Shown here: positions 1 through 7,995 of the stretch, one piece after another
Numbering within the stretch: position 1 is the first letter of the stretch
Layout of the letters: every line of letters starts with the position of its first letter
Source: Streptomyces sp. Je 1-79
GTDB lineage: Bacteria > Actinomycetota > Actinomycetes > Streptomycetales > Streptomycetaceae
Direction: 5' to 3'
NCBI RefSeq assembly: GCF_025195125.1
Contig: NZ_JAMGSL010000012.1
Span: forward strand, 179,837 to 243,836
Length of the DNA: 64,000 nucleotides
The notes under the pieces: model-generated
Seen by the model: only the letters and a program-made list of their open reading frames with translations
Database searches by the model: none
Told to the model about the DNA's origin: nothing
Made by a program: the position numbers and the translations under genes

Positions 1-1162
1 AGACGCGCATCGGCTGGGGCGACTCGCGGCGCTCCGCGTCCGGCCCCGGGTACTCGCGGATGATCTCGTAGCGCGTGTTGCGCTCCACCGGGCGGAAGCC
101 GGCGTCCCGGATGAGCTCCAGCAGGTCGTCGCGGCCCAGCTTGTTCGGCGTGCCGTAGTTGTCGGCGTCGTGCGTGATCTTGTACTCGACGACCGAGCCG
201 TCCATGTCGTCGGCGCCGTGCTGGAGGGCGAGCTGGGCGGTCTGGACGCCGTGCATGACCCAGAAGACCTTGACGTGCGGCACGTTGTCGAAGAGCAGCC
301 GGGAGACGGCGAAGGTCTTCAGCGCCTCGGCGCCGGTGGCCATCGTCGTGCGCGCCTGGAGCTTGTTGCGGACCTTGCCGTCCTGCATGTCGACGAAGTC
401 GTGCTGGTAGCGCAGCGGGATGAAGACCTGGAAGCCGCCGGTCTCGTCCTGGAGTTCGCGCAGCCGCAGCACGTGGTCGACGCGGTGCCGGGGCTCCTCG
501 ATGTGCCCGTACAGCATCGTGCTGGGGGTCTTCAGGCCCTTGGAGTGCGCCAGGCGGTGGATCCGGGACCAGTCCTCCCAGTGGGTGCGGTGGTCCACGA
601 TGTGCTGGCGGACCTCCCAGTCGAAGATCTCCGCGCCGCCGCCGGTGAGGGACTCCAGTCCGGCCTCGATCAGCTCGTCGAGGATGTCGGACGCGGACAT
701 GCCCGAGATGGTCTCGAAGTGGTGGATCTCGGTGGCGGTGAAGGCCTTGAGGGAGACGTTCGGGAGCGCCTTCTTCAGCTCGGAGAGCGAGCGGGGGTAG
801 TAGCGCCAGGGCAGGTTGGGGTGGAGCCCGTTGACGATGTGCAGCTCGGTGAGGTTCTCGTTCTCCATCGCCTTGGCGAGGCGGACGGCCTCCTCGATGC
901 GCATCGTGTACGCGTCCTTCTCGCCCGGCTTGCGCTGGAACGAGCAGTAGGCGCAGGACGCGGTGCACACGTTCGTCATGTTGAGGTGGCGGTTGACGTT
1001 GAAGTGGACGACGTCACCGTTCTTGCGGGTCCGGACCTCGTGGGCCAGGCCGCCGAGCCAGGCCAGGTCGTCGGACGCGTACAGCGCGATTCCGTCCTCG
1101 CGGCTCAGCCGCTCTCCGGAACGGACCTTCTGCTCCAGCTCGCGCTTGAGTCCCGCGTCCAT
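1..1162 (-). CDS. mqnE: Aminofutalosine synthase MqnE (3' end cut by the window)
   Basis: Radical SAM enzyme that joins the chorismate-derived MqnA product to SAM-derived adenosine, giving aminofutalosine in the futalosine route to menaquinone. The CX3CX2C iron-sulfur motif is visible (C66, C70, C73, in VCTASCAYCSF), followed by the radical SAM barrel. The ATG at 1162 is preceded by GGGAGG. 387 codons are open to the window edge, close to the usual family length, so only the last codon or so is missing. The neighbouring UbiX, UbiA-type and UbiD-type genes belong to the same pathway. MqnC is a related enzyme, but the N-terminal half and the gene context fit MqnE better. Confidence 0.93.
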   Translation of the reverse strand, partial: MDAGLKRELEQKVRSGERLSREDGIALYASDDLAWLGGLAHEVRTRKNGDVVHFNVNRHLNMTNVCTASCAYCSFQRKPGEKDAYTMRIEEAVRLAKAMENENLTELHIVNGLHPNLPWRYYPRSLSELKKALPNVSLKAFTATEIHHFETISGMSASDILDELIEAGLESLTGGGAEIFDWEVRQHIVDHRTHWEDWSRIHRLAHSKGLKTPSTMLYGHIEEPRHRVDHVLRLRELQDETGGFQVFIPLRYQHDFVDMQDGKVRNKLQARTTMATGAEALKTFAVSRLLFDNVPHVKVFWVMHGVQTAQLALQHGADDMDGSVVEYKITHDADNYGTPNKLGRDDLLELIRDAGFRPVERNTRYEIIREYPGPDAERRESPQPMRV

Positions 1163-1210
1163 CTGGCCGCCTCCCATGTCTGACGATTTCAGGCTCCACC
1201 CACCGTACTC

Positions 1211-1666
1211 TCAGCCCTCCTCGGGCAGATCTCCGACCCGGTTCTCCCACTTGGTGGAGAGCACGATCGTCGTACGGGTGCGGGAGACGCCCTTGGTGCC
1301 GGAGAGCCGGCGGATGGTCTTCTCCAGTCCGTCGACGTCGCTGACCCGGACCTTGAGCATGTAGGAGTCGTCGCCGGCGATGAACCAGCAGTCCTCGATC
1401 TCGGCGAGGTCCTTCAGACGGCGCGCCACGTCCTCGTGGTCGGCGGCGTCGGAGAGGGAGATGCCGATGAGGGCGGTGACGCCGAGGCCGAGCGAGGCGG
1501 CGTCGACCGTCGCGCGGTAGCCGGTGATGACCCCGGCCGACTCCAGGCGGTTGATCCGGTCGGTGACGGAGGGGCCGGAGAGCCCGACGAGCCGGCCGAG
1601 TTCGGCGTACGAAGCACGGCCGTTCTCGCGCAGAGCCTGGATGAGCTGCCTGTCCACGGCGTCCAT
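1211..1666 (-). CDS. Lrp/AsnC family transcriptional regulator
   Basis: About 151 residues, the normal size for the family. An N-terminal winged helix-turn-helix spans residues 4-50 (LVGLSGPSVTDRINRL is the recognition part), and a C-terminal RAM ligand/oligomerisation domain spans about 65-140. The ATG at 1666 is chosen because GGAAGG lies 10 nt upstream; an in-frame ATG at 1684 lacks a ribosome site. It lies just upstream of mqnE on the same strand with a 48-nt gap, so the two may be cotranscribed. The ligand is unknown. Autoregulation through the dyad at 1705-1721 is inferred. Confidence 0.9.
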   Translation of the reverse strand: MDAVDRQLIQALRENGRASYAELGRLVGLSGPSVTDRINRLESAGVITGYRATVDAASLGLGVTALIGISLSDAADHEDVARRLKDLAEIEDCWFIAGDDSYMLKVRVSDVDGLEKTIRRLSGTKGVSRTRTTIVLSTKWENRVGDLPEEG

Positions 1667-1704
1667 AGGTACGAAGCCTTCCATTGTCCAGCGATACCGC
1701 GAGT

Positions 1705-1721
1705 TTAGGTATAGAATCTAA
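1705..1721. promoter_or_regulatory. Divergent promoter with imperfect dyad, candidate Lrp-type operator
   Basis: TTAG (1705-1708) and CTAA (1718-1721) form an imperfect inverted repeat in an AT-rich island between the Lrp-type gene and the small basic ORF. TAGAAT (1712-1717) inside it resembles a -10 box for the rightward gene. Lrp/AsnC proteins often bind such imperfect dyads at their own promoter, but binding here is inferred. Confidence 0.4.
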
Positions 1722-1747
1722 GGTACACAGGGGTCGACACCCTGTGA

Positions 1748-1777
1748 ATCTTTCAATTGAACAAAGACGATCTTTCA
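1748..1777 (+). repeat. Direct repeat ATCTTTCA, 22 bp apart, in the leader of the small basic ORF
   Basis: ATCTTTCA occurs at 1748-1755 and again at 1770-1777, a spacing of about two helical turns, with the palindrome TCAATTGA (1753-1760) between. It lies in an unusually AT-rich leader just before the small basic ORF. It could be a regulator site or a translation-control element. Confidence 0.35.
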
Positions 1778-1792
1778 GGAGTGGTGTTCACC

Positions 1793-1918
1793 GTGTACAC
1801 GATCGAGATGGCCTACGCCCGTATGCGCGAGCTGCAGGAGCTGGCCAACCGCTCGCGTGCCCACCAGCCGTCCGCTTCACAGCGCGCCCCGAAGAAGCGC
1901 GCCGCCAAGAAGCGCTAA
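1793..1918 (+). CDS. Small basic hypothetical protein (41 aa)
   Basis: A GTG-started reading frame of 41 residues: a helical N-terminal half (YTIEMAYARMRELQELANR) and a strongly basic tail rich in Lys and Arg (APKKRAAKKR). An AGGAG lies 12 nt upstream, and the AT-rich stretch before it holds a likely promoter and two ATCTTTCA copies. Codon third positions are GC-rich and the frame ends in TAA, overlapping the TAG stop of the convergent UbiX-type gene. The basic tail suggests nucleic acid binding, but no function is known. I believe similar peptides occur in other streptomycetes. Confidence 0.6.
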   Translation: MYTIEMAYARMRELQELANRSRAHQPSASQRAPKKRAAKKR

Positions 1919-2598
1919 TCCCCCCGAGAGCTCGCACCACCGCCGAGCTCTCCCTCCCAACGGCGGTACAGCCGGTGCGGCACCCCTGCCGCGTCGAGCA
2001 CCCGCCCGGCGACGAAGTCCACCAGATCCTGGATGTGCGTCGCCCCCGCGTAGAACGCCGGAGAGGCGGGCAGCACCACGGCGCCCGCCTCGTCCAGCGC
2101 CACCAGGTGTTTCAGCGTCTGCCCGTTCAGCGGGGTCTCGCGCACCGCGACCACCAGCGGCCGGCGCTCCTTGAGCGTCACGCTCGCCACCCGCTGCAAC
2201 AGGTCCTTCGAAAGTCCCAGCGCCACGCCCGCCACCGAGGCGGTCGACGCGGGCACGATCAGCATTCCCTTCACGGGGTACGAGCCGCTGCTCGGCCCCG
2301 CGGCCAGATCCCCGGCCGCCCAGTACCGCACGTCGTCCAGCGGGACGTCGAAGGTGCCCGGCTTCCCGTCGGCGCCCCGCGCCAGCCAGGCCGCCAGGTC
2401 CTCGCGCCAGTGCGCGTCCCGGAAGGCGATTCCCGTCTCGTCGAGCAGCGTCAGCCGCGACGCCCGCGAGACGACCAGGTCGACGCTCTCCCCCGCTGCG
2501 AGCAGCCCCCTCAGAACGGCGGCGGCGTACGGGGTTCCTGACGCCCCGGACACCCCGACCACCCAGGGACGACGCTGCTGTTCCTCTGCCTGCTCCAC
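1915..2598 (-). CDS. ubiX: UbiX family flavin prenyltransferase
   Basis: Makes prenylated FMN, the cofactor of UbiD-type decarboxylases, so it supports the decarboxylase at 4209-5660. The N-terminal flavin-binding segment VVGVSGASGTPYAAAVLRGL (from residue 13) and the later LKERRPLVVAVRETPLN signature are diagnostic. It has 227 residues, slightly longer than the usual ~200 because of an extra head and tail. GTG start at 2598. It is separated from mqnP and the UbiD gene by a rhomboid gene on the opposite strand. The stop codon overlaps that of the small basic ORF. Confidence 0.92.
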   Translation of the reverse strand: MEQAEEQQRRPWVVGVSGASGTPYAAAVLRGLLAAGESVDLVVSRASRLTLLDETGIAFRDAHWREDLAAWLARGADGKPGTFDVPLDDVRYWAAGDLAAGPSSGSYPVKGMLIVPASTASVAGVALGLSKDLLQRVASVTLKERRPLVVAVRETPLNGQTLKHLVALDEAGAVVLPASPAFYAGATHIQDLVDFVAGRVLDAAGVPHRLYRRWEGELGGGASSRGD

Positions 2599-2690
2599 GC
2601 CGACGAGCCTATCCGGCCCGCCCCCGGTGGAACTGAGTAAGGTGACCCGAACGTTTCCGGGGGGAGGCGTACCGACCGCAGGGGGACGCG

Positions 2691-3296
2691 ATGACCGATC
2701 CGCGAACGGGCGAGCGGCGTTCGGCCGACCGGGCCAAGACCGCCGCCGTGCTCATGCTCGTCTGGGTGGCCGCCCTCTGGGTCCTGGAGGCCGTCGACTT
2801 CGCGACCGGCCACGAGCTCGACGCCTACGGCATCGTCGCCCGCGACCCCGACAGCTTCGGCGGGATCCTCGCGGCGCCGTTCCTGCACTTCGGCTTCGGG
2901 CACGTCGCGTCCAACAGCCTCCCGCTGCTGATCTTCGGCTTCTTCGCCGCCCTCGGCGGCATCCGCCGCTTCGTGGCCGTCTGCGCGCTGATCGTCGTCG
3001 CCGACGGCATCGGCGTCTGGCTGATCTCCCCGTCGAACTCGATCACCGCGGGCGCCTCCGGCCTGGTCTTCGGCCTCTTCGGCTACCTCGTGGTCCGCGG
3101 CTTCGTGGAGCGCAGGCTTCTCGGCATCGCCGTGGGGGTGACGATCGCCGCCTTCTGGGGCGGAACGATCCTGCTCGGCATCTCCCCCGCCAACACCACG
3201 GTCAGCTGGCAGGGTCACCTCGTCGGCCTGGTCGCGGGCGTGGGCGCGGCCTTCCTCTTCCGCCCCGCCCGCAGGCCGGCCGCGCTCACCCCGTGA
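2691..3296 (+). CDS. Rhomboid family intramembrane serine protease
   Basis: A 201-residue multi-pass membrane protein with the rhomboid active-site features: the nucleophile motif GASG (S123), the downstream catalytic His in SWQGHLVG (H176), and the oxyanion-side HVASN motif (H71, N75). It starts at ATG 2691, preceded by GGGGGAC, diverging from the UbiX-type gene 92 bp away. It sits alone on the + strand inside a block of menaquinone genes read the other way, so a direct pathway role is unlikely. The substrate is unknown. Confidence 0.85.
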   Translation: MTDPRTGERRSADRAKTAAVLMLVWVAALWVLEAVDFATGHELDAYGIVARDPDSFGGILAAPFLHFGFGHVASNSLPLLIFGFFAALGGIRRFVAVCALIVVADGIGVWLISPSNSITAGASGLVFGLFGYLVVRGFVERRLLGIAVGVTIAAFWGGTILLGISPANTTVSWQGHLVGLVAGVGAAFLFRPARRPAALTP

Positions 3297-3309
3297 GTCA
3301 CGCGGTGCG

Positions 3310-4212
3310 TCACAGCGTGAGGCCGCGCATCACCAGGTCGATCAGGGCGCACAGGAACAGCGAGATCCCGATGAAGCCGTTCGTCGTGAAGAAGGCGCGG
3401 TTCAGGCGGGACAGGTCGTGCGGCTTCACGATCGTGTGCTCGTAGCAGAACGCCGCGATCACGATCACCAGGCCGACCCAGAAGAACAGCCCCGCGTCCG
3501 TCGCCAGCGCGTACCAGACCAGCAGCCCCGTCGTCACGACCGCCGAGGCACGCGCGCCCCAGAGCGCCGCCGGGACGCCGAAGCGGGCGGGCACCGACAT
3601 GACGCCCTGGGCACGGTCGGCCTGGACGTCCTGACAGGCGAAGATCAGGTCGAAGCCGCCGATCCAGATCCCGACCGCGAGCCCGAGGATCACCGCGTCC
3701 CAGGACCACTCCCCGGTCACCGCGAGCCAGGCCCCGATCGGCCCTATGGCCTGCGCGAGGCCGAGGATCGCGTGCGGGAAGTTCGTGAACCTCTTGCCGT
3801 ACGGATAGACCACCATCGGCACCACGGCGAGCGGCGCGAGCGCCAGGCAGAGCGGGTTGAGCAGCGCGGCGGCCCCGAGGAAGACGACGACGGCGATCCC
3901 CGCCCCCGTCCACGCCGAGCGCAGCGACACGGCCCCGGTGACCAGCTCGCGCTGGGCGGTGCGCGGGTTCCGGGCGTCGATCTCGCGGTCGATGATGCGG
4001 TTGCAGGCCATCGCGAAGGTCCGCAGCCCGACCATGCAGACGGTGACGAGCAGCAGCGTGACCCAGTGGATGCTCCGGTCCAGCTGGAACATCGCGGTCA
4101 GCGAGGCGATGTACGCGAACGGCAGCGCGAAGACCGAGTGCTCGATCATCACCAGCCGCAGGAACGCCTTGGTGCGCCCGGGCTGGGCGCCGGGTACGGC
4201 CGCGGTGGTCAC
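3310..4212 (-). CDS. mqnP: UbiA-like prenyltransferase of menaquinone synthesis (MqnP)
   Basis: Integral membrane prenyltransferase that attaches the polyprenyl chain in the futalosine pathway. The first Asp-rich motif NRIIDREID lies at residues 71-79 and the second near 196-202 (DVQADRAQG). There are about eight hydrophobic segments in 300 residues, typical of the UbiA family. Its start overlaps the stop of the UbiD-type gene (ATGA, 4209-4212), so the two are translationally coupled. Protoheme IX farnesyltransferase is a related alternative, but the UbiD/UbiX context decides. Confidence 0.92.
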   Translation of the reverse strand: MTTAAVPGAQPGRTKAFLRLVMIEHSVFALPFAYIASLTAMFQLDRSIHWVTLLLVTVCMVGLRTFAMACNRIIDREIDARNPRTAQRELVTGAVSLRSAWTGAGIAVVVFLGAAALLNPLCLALAPLAVVPMVVYPYGKRFTNFPHAILGLAQAIGPIGAWLAVTGEWSWDAVILGLAVGIWIGGFDLIFACQDVQADRAQGVMSVPARFGVPAALWGARASAVVTTGLLVWYALATDAGLFFWVGLVIVIAAFCYEHTIVKPHDLSRLNRAFFTTNGFIGISLFLCALIDLVMRGLTL

Positions 4213-5660
4213 AGGCCGTACTCCTTCCAGCGGCGGTCCACCAGGGCCGCCGTCGCCGGGTCGGACTCCACCATGTCCGGCCAGCCGCCGTCCCGGGTGT
4301 AGCCCTCCTCGGGCAGCTTCCTCGTCGCGTCGATGCCCGCCTTGCCGCCCCAGAACTGCTGGTACGAGGCGTGGTCCAGGTGGTCCACCGGGCCCTCGAC
4401 GACCGTGAGGTCGCGGGCGTAGTCGGTGTTGCCGAGCGCCCGCCAGGAGACCTCGTGCAGGTCGTGGACGTCGCAGTCCTTGTCCACGATGACGATCAGC
4501 TTGGTCAGCGACATCATGTGCGCACCCCAGATGGCGTGCATGACCTTCTGCGCGTGCTTCGGGTACTTCTTGTCGATCGAGATGATCGCGCAGTTGTGGA
4601 AGCCGCCCGACTCGGGCAGGTGGTAGTCCACGATGTCCGGCACGATGATCTTGAGGAGCGGCAGGAAGAAACGCTCCGTCGCGCGCCCCAGCGGCCCGTC
4701 CTCCGTCGGCGGCCGGCCGACCACGATCGACTGGAGCAGCGGACGCTTCCGCATGGTGACGCAGTCGATCTTCAGCGCGGGGAACGGTTCCTGCGGCGTG
4801 TAGAAGCCGGTGTGGTCGCCGAAGGGGCCCTCCGGGAGCATCTCGCCCGGCTCCAGCCAGCCCTCGATGACGACCTCGGCGTTGGCCGGCACCTGGAGCG
4901 GCACGGTCTTGCAGTCGACCATCTCGATCCGCTTGCCCTGCACGAAACCGGCGAAGAGGTACTCGTCGATGTCGCCGGGCAGCGGCGCCGTCGAGGCGTA
5001 CGTCACGGCCGGCGGGCAGCCGAAGGCGATCGCGACCGGCAGCCGCTCGCCCCGCTCGGCCGCCACCGCGTAGTGGTTGCGGCTGTCCTTGTGGATCTGC
5101 CAGTGCATGCCGATCGTGCGCTTGTCGTGGCGCTGGAGGCGGTAGAGACCGAGATTGCGCACACCCGTCTCCGGGTGCTTGGTGTGCGTCAGACCGAGGT
5201 TGAAGAAGGACCCGCCGTCCTTGGGCCAGGTGAAGAGCGCGGGCAGCAGGTCCAGGTCGACGTCGTCGCCGGTCAGGACGGTCTCCTGGACGGGGGCGTC
5301 CTTCACCTTCTTCGGCGGCACGTGGACCATGGAGCCGAGCTTGCCGAACGCCTCGCGCACCCCGACGAAACCCTGCGGAAGCTCGGGCTTGAGCAGCCCG
5401 CCGATCTTCTCGCTGATCTCGCCGTACGACTTCAGACCCAGCGCCTTGAGCAGCCGCCGGTCGGTCCCGAAGACGTTCATCGCGAGCGGCATGGCGGAGC
5501 CCTTGACGTTCTCGAAGAGCAGCGCCGGGCCTCCCCCCTTGTTCACCCGGTCGACGATCTCCCCGACCTCCAGGTACGGATCGACTTCGGCCTTGATGCG
5601 CTTGAGGTCGCCTTCGCGCTCAAGGGCCCTGAGCAGCGAGCGGAGATCGTCGTAAGCCAT
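4209..5660 (-). CDS. UbiD family menaquinone biosynthesis decarboxylase
   Basis: A 483-residue prenyl-FMN dependent aromatic decarboxylase. The N-terminal DLRSLLRALEREGDLKRI and GGPALLFENVKG segments and the EGPFGDHTGFY motif near the middle are UbiD hallmarks. In the futalosine pathway it removes the ring carboxylate after naphthoate formation; its cofactor would come from the UbiX-type gene nearby. It is the first gene of a two-gene operon with mqnP. ATG start at 5660. Confidence 0.93.
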   Translation of the reverse strand: MAYDDLRSLLRALEREGDLKRIKAEVDPYLEVGEIVDRVNKGGGPALLFENVKGSAMPLAMNVFGTDRRLLKALGLKSYGEISEKIGGLLKPELPQGFVGVREAFGKLGSMVHVPPKKVKDAPVQETVLTGDDVDLDLLPALFTWPKDGGSFFNLGLTHTKHPETGVRNLGLYRLQRHDKRTIGMHWQIHKDSRNHYAVAAERGERLPVAIAFGCPPAVTYASTAPLPGDIDEYLFAGFVQGKRIEMVDCKTVPLQVPANAEVVIEGWLEPGEMLPEGPFGDHTGFYTPQEPFPALKIDCVTMRKRPLLQSIVVGRPPTEDGPLGRATERFFLPLLKIIVPDIVDYHLPESGGFHNCAIISIDKKYPKHAQKVMHAIWGAHMMSLTKLIVIVDKDCDVHDLHEVSWRALGNTDYARDLTVVEGPVDHLDHASYQQFWGGKAGIDATRKLPEEGYTRDGGWPDMVESDPATAALVDRRWKEYGL

Positions 5661-5749
5661 GGGGCCCAGTATCGGCCACCGGCTACGCTTGGCTTGTCAC
5701 CGGGGCCGAGGAAACGAACCCCGCCACTGGATCCAGGGGGCTGTCCCAC

Positions 5750-6100
5750 ATGCTCAGGGCGCTGATGTTCATCCTGCCGCTGGCGCTGACGATCTACGCC
5801 TGCATCGACTGCGTGACCACCCCCGAAGAAGAGACCAAGCACCTGCCCAAGCTGGCCTGGGTCGTCCTCATCCTGCTGTTCCCGATCGCCGCCCCGATCG
5901 TGTGGTTCTTCGCGGGCAAGGACCGCCGGCGCGGCTTCACCGCCGGCGGCCGCGGGGCGAACCAGTGGGTCGCCCCGGACGACAACCCCGAGTTCCTGAA
6001 GTCGCTCCGTGAGGACGAGAAGCCGCCGCGCGCCGCGGACGAGCCGAAGGACGAGGAGCCGAGCGAGCAGGACGAGCAGGACCGCGACAAGGACAAGTGA
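5750..6100 (+). CDS. PLD nuclease N-terminal domain (PLDc_N) membrane protein
   Basis: A 116-residue protein with two transmembrane segments (about residues 3-20 and 36-55) separated by a short acidic loop, the PLDc_N fold found at the start of cardiolipin synthases. Here no phospholipase domain follows. A polar, highly charged tail rich in Glu, Asp and Lys spans residues 85-116. Its TGA overlaps the start of the LysR gene (GTGATG), so they are likely cotranscribed. Function is unknown. Confidence 0.82.
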   Translation: MLRALMFILPLALTIYACIDCVTTPEEETKHLPKLAWVVLILLFPIAAPIVWFFAGKDRRRGFTAGGRGANQWVAPDDNPEFLKSLREDEKPPRAADEPKDEEPSEQDEQDRDKDK

Positions 6101-6987
6101 TGGAGCTCCGGCTCCTCGTCACCTTCGAGAAGGTGGCGGCTGTCCTCTCCTTCACCCGCGCCGCCGCCGACCTGCGGTACGCCCAGTCCAGCGTGACCGG
6201 CCAGATCCGCTCCCTGGAATCCTCCCTCGGCGTGGAGCTGTTCGAACGTCTCGGCAGCCGCATCCGGCTCACCGAGGCCGGTGAGCGGCTCCTGCCGTAC
6301 GCCCGCCGGATCATCGAGCTGTCCGAGGAGGCGCGGGCCGCGGTCGTGGAGACCGAGGAGGAGCCGGCGGGGACGATCGCGGTGGGCACGATGGAGTCGT
6401 TGACCTCCTACCGGCTGCCGCCGCTCCTGGAGCTCTTCCACCACCGCTATCCGAAGGTGCGGTTGTCGCTCCGCCCGACCCTCGGCGACGAGACCCGGCA
6501 GGCGCTGCGCCAGGGGACGTACGACATCGGCTTCCTGATGGAGCCCGAGACCGAACACGCCGGCCTGGAGAGCGAGGTGCTGGCCGAGGAGCCGCTGGTG
6601 CTCGTCGGCTCCCCGCGTCACCCGCTCGCGGGGCGTACGGGTCTGGTCTCCGCGGACCTCGCGGCGGGTCAGCTGGTGGGGACCGAGCCGGGGTGCCCGT
6701 ACCGCGATCTGTTCGAGCGAGAGCTTCGGGAATGGTCCCCGCCGTTCATGGAGTTCGGCACGCTGGAGGCGACCAAGCGGGGTGTGGCGGGCGGCCTGGG
6801 CATCGCCCTCGTGCCCCGGGTCACCGTCTCCGAGGAGTTGGCGTCCGGGGCACTGGTGGAGCTGGACTGGCGTCCGCCGTTCACGCTCTTCACGCAGATC
6901 GCGTGGCGGCGGGGGAAGCGGCTTCCGGCGCAGGTGCGGCTGTTCGTGGAGCAGGCGCGGCGGCTGGTGTCCGAGCAGCGAGGGTGA
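6100..6987 (+). CDS. LysR family transcriptional regulator
   Basis: 295 residues. The N-terminal winged helix-turn-helix (MELRLLVTFEKVAAVLSFTRAAADL, split here as the first 25 residues, and onward to about 60) is followed by a periplasmic-binding-like effector domain from about residue 88. The ATG at 6100 is preferred over the in-frame GTG just before it because LysR proteins usually begin with this MEL segment. It faces an EamA transporter gene whose 3' end overlaps its own 3' end by 98 nt. Control of that exporter is plausible but unproven. Confidence 0.9.
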   Translation: MELRLLVTFEKVAAVLSFTRAAADLRYAQSSVTGQIRSLESSLGVELFERLGSRIRLTEAGERLLPYARRIIELSEEARAAVVETEEEPAGTIAVGTMESLTSYRLPPLLELFHHRYPKVRLSLRPTLGDETRQALRQGTYDIGFLMEPETEHAGLESEVLAEEPLVLVGSPRHPLAGRTGLVSADLAAGQLVGTEPGCPYRDLFERELREWSPPFMEFGTLEATKRGVAGGLGIALVPRVTVSEELASGALVELDWRPPFTLFTQIAWRRGKRLPAQVRLFVEQARRLVSEQRG

Positions 6988-7819
6988 CCTTCAGTCCGGC
7001 CAGGACGATCAGCGGGACGCCGAGCGCCTGGACGAGCCCGATGTGGTGTCCGTACACCGCCCAGTCGGCGAACATCGCGACGGCGGGGTAGGTGAAGGCG
7101 AGCACGGCGATCTTCGCGGTCGGCAGCTTCTGGTAGGCCGCGTACATCAGGACGTACATGAGTCCTGTGTGGATCAGGCCGAGCCCGGCGAGCCAGCCCC
7201 ACCCGGCACCGAGCCGCGAGGCCGCGCCGAAGTCGGCGAAGGGCAGCAGCAGCGGGATGCCGACGAGCACCTGGACGAGGGCGATCAGGTGCGGCCGGAC
7301 GCCGGTGATCCGCTTGGTGACGACCGTCGAGAGGGCGTAGAGCACGGCGGCGGCGAGCGCGAGGCCGAGCCCCTTGAGGGATGCGGTGTCCCCGGGCCGT
7401 ACGCCGGACACGAGCACGAGCCCGACGAACGCCACCCCGAGCCAGCCGAGCTTGGCGGCGGTGATCCGCTCCCGGAAGAGCACGGCGCCGAGGACCACCA
7501 GGAAGAACGGCTGCGTGTGGTAGACGACGGTGGCGAAGGAGATCGACGTCGCCTCGTACGCCTCGAAGAGGAAGACCCAGTTGAAGACGATGAACGCCCC
7601 GCCGAGTGCGGCGAGCCCGAGCTTCCCCGGAGTCAGGCCGTGACCGGTGAAGTAGCCCCGGGCGAGGCTGTACGCGCCGAGGGCGGCGGCCCCGAAGAGG
7701 CAGCGGAAGAACACCACGTCGAAGGGTGACGCGCCGGACTCGACGACGAAGATGCCGAGGGTGCCGGAGAGCACCATGGCGAGGGTCAGTTCGAGGGTTC
7801 CCCTGGTCTCGTTTCTCAT
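6890..7819 (-). CDS. EamA/DMT family transporter
   Basis: A 309-residue protein with ten hydrophobic segments in two EamA repeats (about residues 8-140 and 152-285), typical of drug/metabolite exporters. The ATG at 7819 follows good coding content. The last ~35 residues, rich in Ala and Pro, are encoded opposite the LysR C-terminus and are not part of the membrane fold, so this tail seems to have been gained by stop-codon drift into the neighbouring gene. The substrate is unknown. Confidence 0.88.
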   Translation of the reverse strand: MRNETRGTLELTLAMVLSGTLGIFVVESGASPFDVVFFRCLFGAAALGAYSLARGYFTGHGLTPGKLGLAALGGAFIVFNWVFLFEAYEATSISFATVVYHTQPFFLVVLGAVLFRERITAAKLGWLGVAFVGLVLVSGVRPGDTASLKGLGLALAAAVLYALSTVVTKRITGVRPHLIALVQVLVGIPLLLPFADFGAASRLGAGWGWLAGLGLIHTGLMYVLMYAAYQKLPTAKIAVLAFTYPAVAMFADWAVYGHHIGLVQALGVPLIVLAGLKVTLAARTPAAAPAPRTAAPAPEAASPAATRSA

Positions 7820-7881
7820 GACAGCGACGCTACGAACGGGTGCGGTCGCCGGTCCACGAGCCAGTGGGGCGTCCTTTCGAT

Positions 7882-7907
7882 GGGGCCATCGGCGGAGCCG
7901 ATGCCCC
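7882..7907. terminator. Hairpin after the TetR gene
   Basis: GGGGC, a one-base bulge, ATCGGC, loop GGA, then GCCGATGCCCC: an 11-bp stem in the gap downstream of the TetR gene (stop at 7996) and upstream of the EamA gene. It has no U-run but is a likely transcription stop. Confidence 0.55.
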
Positions 7908-7995
7908 TTCGGCCCGCCCTGGCAACGGCGCAGCGCACGGCCCCGGACCAGGCGCCCGGAGGGCAGCCGCAGAACGCCCCCGGCGCGGCGGTGTG

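Noticed and set aside
1743..1758. TGTGAATCTTTCAATT as a possible Rex site
   Set aside because: The half sites are three instead of four bases apart and the right arm does not match TTCACA.
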